Of a stretch of DNA of 5,839 bases, positions 1 through 5,699 are shown in pieces. Location of the stretch: contig JAEDJU010000084.1 in NCBI GenBank assembly GCA_016296195.1, forward strand, positions 1 through 5,839, written 5' to 3'. Position 1 is the stretch's first letter; each line of letters starts with the position of its first letter. The translations under genes were made by a program, and so were the position numbers. This stretch comes from Candidatus Methanomethylophilaceae archaeon. Lineage in GTDB: Archaea; Thermoplasmatota; Thermoplasmata; Methanomassiliicoccales; Methanomethylophilaceae. The notes below the pieces were generated by a model. The model did no database searches, was not told the origin of the DNA, and saw only the letters and a list, made by a program, of their open reading frames with translations.

Positions 1-322
1 CCGCATCGGCACCCATCTTGAGCGCCTCCTCAACAGTGGCGACGAGGACCTTACTGTTACTGTTGACCCCTATGTCGGTAGATGCCGAGAGATGGAGGAT
101 GAGACCGACATCATGACCGGAGGTCCTGTGTCCCTGGGGAACGATACCCTTGTGCATGAGGACGGCTGTGGCGCCTCCCTCCACGACATCGCTGACGGTC
201 TGCTTCATATCGATGAGACCCGGTATGGGGCCCACACTGATACCGTGGTCCATGGGCACGATTACCGCATTCCCGCTTTTCCTGTCTATGATCCTTTCCA
301 TTCTGACGTTCTTTCCGAACAT
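1..322 (-). CDS. aroA': 2-amino-3,7-dideoxy-D-threo-hept-6-ulosonate synthase, N-terminal part
   Basis: Partial gene read from the complement. The ATG is at 322 and the frame stays open for 107 codons to the left edge, so the C-terminal half, with the Schiff-base lysine of this class I aldolase family, is outside the window. The family joins L-aspartate semialdehyde to a 6-deoxy-5-ketofructose phosphate, giving the first intermediate of the archaeal route to 3-dehydroquinate and aromatic amino acids. The evidence is the near-N-terminal motif [13 protein letters not shown] (residues 20-32, Asp25 and His26), then GLIDMKQTV and [24 protein letters not shown] (71-79) and [14 protein letters not shown] at the edge. 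This order matches the Methanocaldococcus MJ0400 type. No Shine-Dalgarno sequence precedes the ATG, and a TATA box 33 bp upstream suggests a very short leader. A plain archaeal fructose-bisphosphate aldolase of the same fold is the main alternative. Confidence 0.88.
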   Translation of the reverse strand, partial: MFGKNVRMERIIDRKSGNAVIVPMDHGISVGPIPGLIDMKQTVSDVVEGGATAVLMHKGIVPQGHRTSGHDVGLILHLSASTDIGVNSNSKVLVATVEEALKMGADA

Positions 323-330
323 TTCTATTA

Positions 331-351
331 CCGTGCTACATGTTAGCACGG
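331..351. promoter_or_regulatory. Perfect 8-bp inverted repeat, candidate operator of the synthase gene
   Basis: CCGTGCTA (331-338) and TAGCACGG (344-351) are exact reverse complements separated by CATGT. The repeat starts 4 bp below the synthase TATA box and covers its expected transcription start. A bound repressor there would block RNA polymerase, a common archaeal arrangement. It could instead form a 5' hairpin in any transcript beginning further upstream. No second copy was seen in the window, and the cognate regulator is unknown. Confidence 0.5.
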
Positions 352-354
352 CAC

Positions 355-364
355 ACTATATAAC
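355..364 (-). promoter_or_regulatory. TATA box for the hept-6-ulosonate synthase gene
   Basis: The complement reads GTTATATAGT, centred about 38 bp upstream of the synthase ATG at 322. Archaeal transcription usually starts 25-27 bp below the box centre, so the start is expected near 334 and the leader at about a dozen bases. The same bases also read TATATAA on the plus strand, but glyA has a better placed box of its own. Confidence 0.55.
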
Positions 365-543
365 AGTTGCGGGAACACATTTCACCGAGGAAACGGTACG
401 AAAAACAGCATCAGCTTGGAACGACCACACGGAACGATGGATCGGGAGAAGGGTGATATCCGAAAGCGAACGATGCGAAATGGACGAGAACCTGATTGTA
501 TTGTACTGTTTGTTACTTCGGAATGATGATATTCCCGCCGACC

Positions 544-551
544 TTTTATAA
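544..551 (+). promoter_or_regulatory. TATA box for glyA
   Basis: TTTTATAA stands out in an otherwise GC-rich stretch. Its centre is about 31 bp before the glyA ATG, which puts the transcription start near 573 and leaves a leader of only about 5 bases. That agrees with the absence of a Shine-Dalgarno sequence before the ATG, so glyA is probably translated from a nearly leaderless mRNA. Confidence 0.65.
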
Positions 552-578
552 GGATAAAACATCCCTGACATCGATATC

Positions 579-1862
579 ATGACTGTGGAAGATGCCAAGT
601 ACATCAGAGAGAAGGTAATGGCTCACAACAAATGGTTCGAGGAGTGCATCCCCATGATCGCATCCGAGAACCTCATGAGCCCTCTTGCCAAGGAGATGCT
701 CATCTCGGACTTCGCCGACAGGTACGCCGAGGGACTTCCGGGAAAGAGATACTACCAGGGCAACATCTATGTTGACCAGGTCGAGATCAAGGCCCTCGAA
801 CTGGCCAAGAAGGTCTTCAACGCTGATTTCGCGGACGTCAGACCCATCTCCGGAACCGTCGCCAACATGGCCGTCCTCTTCGCGTTCGCCAACCCCGGCG
901 ACACGATCACCACCTGCGCTCTCGCACAGGGTGCACACATCTCCACCTGTGAGTTCGGTGCGTTCGGACAGAGGTCCGTCAACTCCGTCAACTATCCCTT
1001 CGACGAGGAGAACATGAACCTCGATGTCGACGGTACCATCAAGCTCCTGAAGCAGGTCAAGCCCAAGGTCGCACAGTTCGGTCTCTCCGTCTTCCTGTTC
1101 CCCCCACCACTCAAGGAGCTCCAGGACACATTCAACGAGGTCGGATGCCTTGTGTGGGAGGACTGCGCCCACGTCCTCGGTCTCATCGCCGGAGGACAGT
1201 TCCACGACCCCCTCAGGGAGGGTGTGAACATCGTTTCATCCTCCACACACAAGACCTTCCCCGGACCCAACCACGGAATGCTCCTGGGACAGAACCTCAC
1301 CGAGGAGCAGGAGAAGAAGCTGCAGAAGGCTGTCTTCCCCGGAGTCACCTCCAGCCACCACCTCCATGCCATGGCCGCACTCGCGATCACCCTCGCGGAG
1401 ATGGATGTCTACGGAAAGGAGTACGCCGCACAGGCATGCAAGAACTCCCGTGCACTCGGACAGGCCCTGTACGAGCTGGGTGTGCCCGTCCTCTGCGAGA
1501 AGCAGGGATTCACCAGGTCCCACGCCATCGCCGTCGATGTCGCACAGTTCGGAGGAGGACTCGAGTGCGCGAAACTGCTCGAGGATGCCAACATCATCTG
1601 CAACAAGAACATGCTGCCCAGGGACACAAGTTCCGTCAGGCCCTCCGGACTCAGGCTCGGATCCCAGGAGATGACCAGGCTGGGAATGAAGGAGACCGAA
1701 ATGAAGCAGGTCGCGGAGTTCATCGCAAGGGTCGTCGTCAAGAAGGAAGACCCTGCCAAGGTCAAGGAAGACGTAAAAGACTTTAAGAGACAATTCAGTA
1801 CCATTCAGTACTGCTTCAACGCAGATGAGCCTGCATATGCGTACCACAAGCTCGTGCAGTGA
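579..1862 (+). CDS. glyA: Serine hydroxymethyltransferase
   Basis: Cytosolic PLP enzyme of 427 aa, close to the usual family length, interconverting serine and glycine with transfer of a one-carbon unit to a reduced pterin (tetrahydrofolate or tetrahydromethanopterin; the sequence does not say which). Visible landmarks in order are IASEN (27-31), EGLPGKRYYQGN (51-62) with the catalytic-region Glu51, the PLP-ring contacts Asp195 and His198 in EDCAHVLG, the PLP lysine Lys225 in SSTHKTFPGP, and RPSGLRLG (354-361) with the substrate-carboxylate arginine. After Lys225 the loop reads GPNHG where many relatives have GPRGG, a modest oddity. The start is supported by the family N-terminus and by the TATA box 28 bp upstream of the ATG. 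The next gene begins 34 bp after the stop with no convincing promoter between, so the two are likely co-transcribed. The long minus-strand frames across this gene are codon-bias shadows. Confidence 0.96.
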   Translation: MTVEDAKYIREKVMAHNKWFEECIPMIASENLMSPLAKEMLISDFADRYAEGLPGKRYYQGNIYVDQVEIKALELAKKVFNADFADVRPISGTVANMAVLFAFANPGDTITTCALAQGAHISTCEFGAFGQRSVNSVNYPFDEENMNLDVDGTIKLLKQVKPKVAQFGLSVFLFPPPLKELQDTFNEVGCLVWEDCAHVLGLIAGGQFHDPLREGVNIVSSSTHKTFPGPNHGMLLGQNLTEEQEKKLQKAVFPGVTSSHHLHAMAALAITLAEMDVYGKEYAAQACKNSRALGQALYELGVPVLCEKQGFTRSHAIAVDVAQFGGGLECAKLLEDANIICNKNMLPRDTSSVRPSGLRLGSQEMTRLGMKETEMKQVAEFIARVVVKKEDPAKVKEDVKDFKRQFSTIQYCFNADEPAYAYHKLVQ

Positions 1863-1896
1863 TGCCTCATACCAACCCAAGTGAGTGTGAACCGGA

Positions 1897-2178
1897 ATGG
1901 GATTCATGGACAAAGTGAAAGAAGGAGTAAGCAGCGCCGACAAGAAGATCGGAAACGCCATCCTGTGCCAGGGACTCGATTCCAAGATTCGCGAGCAGGA
2001 GAGGGAGATCCAGGCTATCTCCAAGGAGATTTCCGACGCCGTTCTCGTTGACCTGAGGGAGAACAGGGAGATCGATAGGGCGGCCCTCGAAGAGCTCTTC
2101 GCCAAGATACTCGAGGCGGAGCAGAAGATAGAAGAGCTGAAGGTCCAGAAGGAATGCATCAAAGAGAAGAAGGATTGA
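1897..2178 (+). CDS. Small coiled-coil protein of unknown function, copy 1 (93 aa)
   Basis: I do not recognise the family. The protein is soluble-looking, highly charged and rich in Lys and Glu. Residues 2-22 (starting MGFMDKVKEG) can form an amphipathic helix with hydrophobic residues at 3, 4, 7, 11, 18 and 22. Two heptad stretches follow. The first has 3-4 spaced core positions 27, 31, 38, 41, 45 and 48. The second has 64, 67, 71, 74, 78, 81 and 88. They are separated by a polar stretch at about 52-61, which suggests a helical hairpin or an oligomeric coiled coil. Cys24, between the N-terminal helix and the coil, is shared with the paralogue at 2668-2949 (56 of 93 positions identical, no gaps); Cys87 is not shared. 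It lies 34 bp after glyA and just before a terminator. GTGA six bases before the ATG is a weak ribosome-binding match. Membrane-surface binding through the N-terminal helix, as in PspA-like proteins, is only a guess. Confidence 0.85.
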   Translation: MGFMDKVKEGVSSADKKIGNAILCQGLDSKIREQEREIQAISKEISDAVLVDLRENREIDRAALEELFAKILEAEQKIEELKVQKECIKEKKD

Positions 2179-2185
2179 TCCTTCG

Positions 2186-2216
2186 AGGGGTGCCTCCGGG
2201 CATCCCTACATTTTTT
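2186..2216 (+). terminator. Hairpin plus T-run terminator after glyA and coiled-coil copy 1
   Basis: A 9-bp stem (2186-2194 with 2199-2207, one G-U pair) is closed by the loop TCCG. With its flanking C and G this is a cUNCGg tetraloop, an unusually stable type. ACA and six T residues (2211-2216) follow. It begins 8 bp after the stop of the coiled-coil gene. Archaeal termination often needs only the T-run, so the hairpin may mainly protect the mRNA 3' end. Confidence 0.75.
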
Positions 2217-2606
2217 ACCCATACGCCTAGTGATGCGAATGGTTCTGTTTCCCGGACTTTCCGGCATTCTTAATAGTGCGAATGACCGACCTGTTGATGG
2301 TACGGATCACCGTCACCTGATGTGGTCGAACATATCGACCGTCTACCGCTGAACGGAGGATCAGTATCCCCACCTCTGTTGAGCATTTAGATATCGGCGT
2401 TCCGATCCCTATCCGTGAACATACCTTAACATCCGAAGTGGCATGTTTTCATCGACGGGGAAAACCCCGACTCGACATTCCCAAACTCAAAGCAGGTGAA
2501 TAGGGTGTCGTAAGTGTTGATCAGGAACAATATTGCCTCAACCTCTACGGTTAGAACCTCAGTTTCCCCATCTACGCTCCACGACTCGCCTATCCCCACA
2601 TCATCA
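2217..2606. other. Gene-free, hairpin-rich spacer between the two coiled-coil genes
   Basis: I find no credible reading frame, tRNA, or recognisable RNase P or SRP RNA here, and no decayed third copy of the flanking small gene. It does hold several short perfect inverted repeats: CCGGA/TCCGG (2252-2256, 2260-2264), a bulged stem at 2299-2317 around ACGG-ATCA-CCGT, GGTCGA/TCGACC (2324-2329, 2335-2340), ATCGG/CCGAT (2393-2397, 2402-2406), and CGGGG-AAAA-CCCCG (2456-2469) with an outer TCGA pair on each side. TTCTTAATAG (2267-2276) resembles a TATA box and would place a transcription start near 2299, at the base of the second hairpin. A small structured RNA is possible but unproven. From about 2540 the plus strand becomes C- and T-rich and poor in G. 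Confidence 0.45.
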
Positions 2607-2614
2607 TTTTATCA
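2607..2614 (+). promoter_or_regulatory. Possible TATA box for coiled-coil copy 2
   Basis: TTTTATCA lies about 57 bp before the ATG at 2668, predicting a transcription start near 2637 and a leader of about 30 bases that would contain the GAGGAT ribosome-binding match. A 7-bp inverted repeat, ACGACTC (2581-2587) and GAGTCGT (2620-2626), brackets the box and could be a regulator site. Confidence 0.4.
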
Positions 2615-2667
2615 TACATGAGTCGTACCATCCGACAGGACCAGTATGTGGTCGAGGATGGATAATC

Positions 2668-2949
2668 ATGGGATTCATGGACATGGTCAAGGGTGCCGCA
2701 AAGAGTGCGGATGAGAAACTCGGAAACGCTATCGACTGCGAGAAGATCGATTCCAAGATACGTGAGCAGGAGAGGGCGATCGAGAAGATCACCACCGAGA
2801 TCGGAAAGGCCGTCGTCGCCGATCTGAAGGAGGGCAAGGAGATCGTCAGGACCACCATCGACGAGCTCTACGCCAAGATCACCGAGGCAGAGAAGAAGAT
2901 TGAGGACCTGAAGGCCGAGAAAGAGGCCCTCAAGGAGAAGAAGGAGTGA
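2668..2949 (+). CDS. Small coiled-coil protein of unknown function, copy 2 (93 aa)
   Basis: Paralogue of the gene at 1897-2178: same length, 56 of 93 residues identical, no gaps. An in-frame ATG at 2533 would add 45 residues. I reject it because the copy 1 start aligns exactly with MGFMDMVKGA at 2668, GAGGAT (2654-2659) is a reasonable ribosome-binding site for it, and the extension is Pro/His/Ser-rich and unlike the rest. The predicted shape is the same: an N-terminal amphipathic helix, then two heptad stretches with core positions 27, 31, 38, 41, 45, 48 and 64, 67, 71, 74, 78, 81, 88, and a polar turn between. Cys24 is the only cysteine and is kept from copy 1. The longest shared run is DSKIREQER (28-36). 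Unlike copy 1 it sits alone, after a long non-coding spacer with its own possible promoter, so the copies may be expressed under different conditions. Function unknown; homo- or hetero-oligomers are plausible. Confidence 0.83.
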   Translation: MGFMDMVKGAAKSADEKLGNAIDCEKIDSKIREQERAIEKITTEIGKAVVADLKEGKEIVRTTIDELYAKITEAEKKIEDLKAEKEALKEKKE

Positions 2950-2957
2950 TCTCCGAC

Positions 2958-2975
2958 GGGTGTCGGGACACACCC
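2958..2975 (+). terminator. Weak hairpin after coiled-coil copy 2
   Basis: GGGTGT (2958-2963) pairs with ACACCC (2970-2975) across a 6-base loop, 8 bp after the stop. The following sequence is C-rich with no T-run until scattered TTT near 2997, so this is a weak terminator candidate. Confidence 0.3.
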
Positions 2976-3027
2976 CCGCACCCGCCCCAAACACCTTTCC
3001 CCCATATCCGCGATGGCATGGAGAAGT

Positions 3028-3038
3028 GATACAGTATC
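3028..3038. promoter_or_regulatory. Palindrome upstream of the regulator-feoB operon
   Basis: GATACAGTATC is a perfect 5-1-5 palindrome about 30 bp upstream of the operon's probable TATA box. It is the only clear palindrome in this intergenic region and could be an operator. It does not resemble the classical DtxR box, so the link to iron regulation is conjecture. Confidence 0.3.
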
Positions 3039-3068
3039 CATCCAGCCGTCCATTTCGTTTTTCCTAAA

Positions 3069-3075
3069 CTTTATC
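3069..3075 (+). promoter_or_regulatory. Probable TATA box for the regulator-feoB operon
   Basis: CTTTATC is centred about 29 bp before the ATG at 3101, predicting transcription from about 3098. With no Shine-Dalgarno sequence upstream of the ATG, the first gene of the operon is probably leaderless. Confidence 0.5.
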
Positions 3076-3100
3076 TACGGCCAGACATTACCCAGAGCAG

Positions 3101-3760
3101 ATGACAACCGGAAACCGTGAGGACTACCTCATCAACATCCTGAGGCTCACCGAAGGGGAGACCGTGGCGAAGACCACGGAACTTGCCGGATACATGGGCG
3201 TTTCCCCGGCCAGCGTCAGCGAGATGATCAAGGTCCTTGCGAACGAGGGTCTGGTGAAGTATGAGAAGTACAAAGGGGTCTCCCTCACGGACGAGGGACT
3301 GATCTACGCACGTCAGATCAGGAAGAAACACCACGTCCTCGAAAGGTTCCTGACGGATTATCTGAACCTGGACCACATGACCGCCCATGAGGAGGCCTGC
3401 AAGATGGAGCACGCGATCTCCGACGATTCAGCGATCAAGATGTGCCATATGATGGGACACCAGGTGGATTCCGACTGCGTCAGCTGCAAGAGCCCCTGCA
3501 AGGCCGCCTCCGAAGGCGTGACCGAGATCATTCCTCTGAACCGCATGAGTCAGGGCGAGAGCGGCAAGATATCGCACATCAAATCCGAGGATTCCGATGT
3601 TGTCAAGAAGCTCATATCGATGGGATTCGTACCCGGAAGGGACGTCTCCATAGAATCAATTCTGTCCGACGGGGGCCCCAGGGTCATCCGCATCGGAACC
3701 GTGTCAATGGCATTGGATTACAACCTGGCCTCGAGCGTCTTCGTGGACGTCGCCGAGTGA
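3101..3760 (+). CDS. DtxR-family metal-dependent transcriptional regulator with FeoA-like C-terminal domain
   Basis: Cytosolic DNA-binding repressor of 219 aa that probably senses Fe(II) or Mn(II). Residues 1-65 form the winged helix-turn-helix, including ELAGYMGVSPASVSEMIKVL. Residues 70-112 are the dimerisation and metal-binding helices. By eye-alignment with Corynebacterium DtxR, His77, Glu81 and His96 correspond to the ancillary site, and Cys100, Glu103 and His104 (ACKMEH) to the primary site. The N-terminal ligand position is Asp8 (EDYL), as in Bacillus MntR, rather than the Met of DtxR, so the site is a mixed type. The linker carries extra cysteines, Cys115, Cys126, Cys129 and Cys133 (CVSCKSPC), where relatives I know often have a CPHG-type motif. 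Residues about 138-219 form the SH3-like FeoA domain. feoB starts 19 bp after the stop, so the regulator very likely controls an iron-uptake operon. No separate feoA is present. IdeR-like and MntR-like labels are both possible. Confidence 0.92.
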   Translation: MTTGNREDYLINILRLTEGETVAKTTELAGYMGVSPASVSEMIKVLANEGLVKYEKYKGVSLTDEGLIYARQIRKKHHVLERFLTDYLNLDHMTAHEEACKMEHAISDDSAIKMCHMMGHQVDSDCVSCKSPCKAASEGVTEIIPLNRMSQGESGKISHIKSEDSDVVKKLISMGFVPGRDVSIESILSDGGPRVIRIGTVSMALDYNLASSVFVDVAE

Positions 3761-3766
3761 AACTGC

Positions 3767-3771
3767 GGGAG
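3767..3771 (+). promoter_or_regulatory. Shine-Dalgarno site deciding the GTG start of feoB
   Basis: GGGAG lies 8 bases before GTG at 3780, within the 19-bp gap after the regulator stop. It supports the GTG start, and translation from there places the GTPase P-loop at residue 14, as expected for FeoB. Confidence 0.6.
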
Positions 3772-3779
3772 AGCACCTC

Positions 3780-5699
3780 GTGTCAGATTCCAGTCAAAAG
3801 GTCCGCTTCGCGCTGATCGGTCAGCCGAATGTCGGTAAATCCGCATTGTTCACCCGTCTCACGGGCGTCGGAGTGATATCATCCAACTATCCTGGAACCA
3901 CCGTCGAGTTCGAAGAGGGTGTCGTCACAAGGAAAGGCATCACGGTGTCCGTCCATGACCTTCCCGGAACCTTCGGTCTGTCCGGAAACTCCGATGACGA
4001 GAAGGTTGTCCTCAGGGACCTGTACTCCTTCGAGAACGACTCGTTGGTTGTGGTCCTGGATTCCACCAACCTGGAGAACGGTCTGGTACTGTGCTACGAA
4101 TGCCTGGAACTCGGATTGCCGACCATCGTCGCACTCACCAAGATCGATGTCGCCAGGAAGAGATACAGAATAGACACGGACCTCCTGTCCGAAATGCTAG
4201 ACGTCCCGGTCATACCGGTCTCCTCGAAGACATCGGAGGGCGTGGATGCCCTGGCCGATGCCGTGTGTGAAGGTAAAGCACGGGTGTCCCATCTGAAGAT
4301 TACCTACGATCCCATGATCGAGAAGGCCATCGATGCGATCTCCGATGTCCTCGATGACTCCAGGTTCAGCGTCAGAGGTTCCGCAGTCAAGATGATGGAG
4401 AACTCCCATGAGTTCAACATCCATGCCGACGACCAGATAGTCAGGTCCGCCGGTATGCTCAGGAAACTGTACTCTGAGGAGAACGGCCAGAGCATGGCCA
4501 TATCCATAGCATCATCCAGATTCGCCGAATCCAAGAGGATGGTGGAGGCATGCGTCTCAGAAAGGGATGTGGAGCCTTCGCTGTCCGAGAGGATATCGGA
4601 TCTCACCATAACACCCGTCACCGGGATACCTATCCTCATCGGCGTCTGCCTGGCGATCGTCCTGGCGATAGTGGAGTTGGGGTCCTTCCTCGACGGCATC
4701 GTCAACGGGGCATACGACGCCCTCGTCGGAACATCACTGATAGACTTCGGAACAGGTTTCGGGGATTTCTGGGGTGCCGTGTTCACAGGGATTGACGGAA
4801 GCATACGTGCGATCCTAGCGCTGGTGATACCCTATATCATGGTGTTCTACATCATACTGGGGATACTGGAGGACTCAGGATACCTCACCCGTGCGGTGGT
4901 CCTCCTGGACAAGGTCATGCACCATTTCGGTCTCCACGGAGGGGCGTTCATCCCCATGATCGTCGGTATCGGATGCAACGTGCCCGCGATAATGGCCGTA
5001 CGTACGGTGAAATCCCGCAGGGAGAAGATCATCCTATCTTGCATGATCGTGATGGCCGTCCCCTGCTCCGCACAGATAGCCATCATAATGGGTGCCACCG
5101 GAGCATATTCCGGAATGGTCTACGCCCTCATGATATTCGGCATACTGGTCCTGATAGGATGTCTCACCGGTATCCTGCTTAACAGGTTCATGAAATACGA
5201 GCCGTCAAACCTGGCCATGGAGCTGCCGGACCTCGCGGTCCCTTCGGTAAGGAACGTCCTGTCCAAGATGTGGAACCGTGTGAAGGACTTCTTCTACGTG
5301 GCATTCCCGCTGCTGGTGGTTGGATCCGTTGTTTTGGAGCTGCTACTGCAGTACGACCTTCTCAGGTATGTGGTGGACCCCCTGTCCCCCATAACCGTCG
5401 GGATGCTTGGACTGCCGGCCGTGTGTTCCATCGCGTTCTTGGTGGGCATACTGAGGAAGGAGATGGCATTGGGTATGCTTGTCATCCTCGCAGGCGGCGT
5501 TTCCCTGACGGAGTTCATGACACCCGACCAGTTCGTCGTGTTCGGAACCGTAATGGCGATCTACATGCCGTGCGTGGCGACACTGGTCACCATGTGGCAC
5601 GAGATCGGGTGGAAGGAGACCGTGGCGGTCAGCCTTGTGTCCATCACCGTCGCCATCCTGGCAGGTACCGGAGTGAACATCATGCTGGGCCTATTCTGA
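3780..5699 (+). CDS. feoB: Ferrous iron transport protein B
   Basis: Membrane protein of 639 aa that imports Fe(II), with a cytosolic N-terminal GTPase. Starts at GTG. The G domain shows G1 GQPNVGKS (14-21), the switch YPGTTVEF (37-44), G3 DLPG (60-63) and G5 SSK (148-150). G4 reads TKID (120-123), where FeoB usually has NxxD; Thr in place of Asn is tolerated in other GTPases such as Rac. A helical cytosolic domain follows (about 175-265). The membrane part starts near 283 with roughly eight to nine hydrophobic segments. It holds the two Gate regions: GCNVPAI (398-404, Cys399) with AVPCSAQ (426-432, Cys429), then GILRKEMAL (556-564) with YMPCVAT (595-601, Cys598), the cysteine positions proposed to handle iron. 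There is no fused FeoA domain, and the length is on the short side compared with E. coli FeoB (about 770 aa). It is co-transcribed with the DtxR-type regulator upstream. Confidence 0.96.
   Translation: MSDSSQKVRFALIGQPNVGKSALFTRLTGVGVISSNYPGTTVEFEEGVVTRKGITVSVHDLPGTFGLSGNSDDEKVVLRDLYSFENDSLVVVLDSTNLENGLVLCYECLELGLPTIVALTKIDVARKRYRIDTDLLSEMLDVPVIPVSSKTSEGVDALADAVCEGKARVSHLKITYDPMIEKAIDAISDVLDDSRFSVRGSAVKMMENSHEFNIHADDQIVRSAGMLRKLYSEENGQSMAISIASSRFAESKRMVEACVSERDVEPSLSERISDLTITPVTGIPILIGVCLAIVLAIVELGSFLDGIVNGAYDALVGTSLIDFGTGFGDFWGAVFTGIDGSIRAILALVIPYIMVFYIILGILEDSGYLTRAVVLLDKVMHHFGLHGGAFIPMIVGIGCNVPAIMAVRTVKSRREKIILSCMIVMAVPCSAQIAIIMGATGAYSGMVYALMIFGILVLIGCLTGILLNRFMKYEPSNLAMELPDLAVPSVRNVLSKMWNRVKDFFYVAFPLLVVGSVVLELLLQYDLLRYVVDPLSPITVGMLGLPAVCSIAFLVGILRKEMALGMLVILAGGVSLTEFMTPDQFVVFGTVMAIYMPCVATLVTMWHEIGWKETVAVSLVSITVAILAGTGVNIMLGLF

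Noticed and set aside
150..551. Plus-strand open frame of 133 codons running from inside the synthase gene to the glyA promoter
   Set aside because: Its first half is antisense to the synthase and its second half spans the divergent promoters. There is no motif or ribosome-binding site.
523..567. ATGATGA followed by CTGA, resembling box C and box D of an sRNA
   Set aside because: No internal D'/C' boxes are present, and the glyA TATA box lies between the two motifs, so chance is more likely.
546..1205. Minus-strand open frame of 219 codons opposite glyA
   Set aside because: It is an acidic, low-complexity translation with no recognisable motif, lying antisense to a strongly supported gene. 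It follows from the GC-rich codon bias of glyA.
1236..2267. Minus-strand open frame of 343 codons across glyA and coiled-coil copy 1
   Set aside because: It covers two genes with strong evidence, its own translation is compositionally odd (Ser/Leu-rich runs), and its start lies inside the spacer without a promoter.
2234..2284. TGCGAATG direct repeat (2234-2241 and 2277-2284)
   Set aside because: There are two 8-bp copies without further units or flanking structure, a level expected by chance; this is not an array.
2533..2667. 45-residue N-terminal extension of coiled-coil copy 2
   Set aside because: The extension has no counterpart in copy 1, includes the probable TATA box, and is Pro/His/Ser-rich. 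The start at 2668 aligns with the paralogue.
3063..3067. CCTAA as a half-site of a DtxR box before the iron operon
   Set aside because: Only one short half is present and no symmetric partner lies at the right distance.
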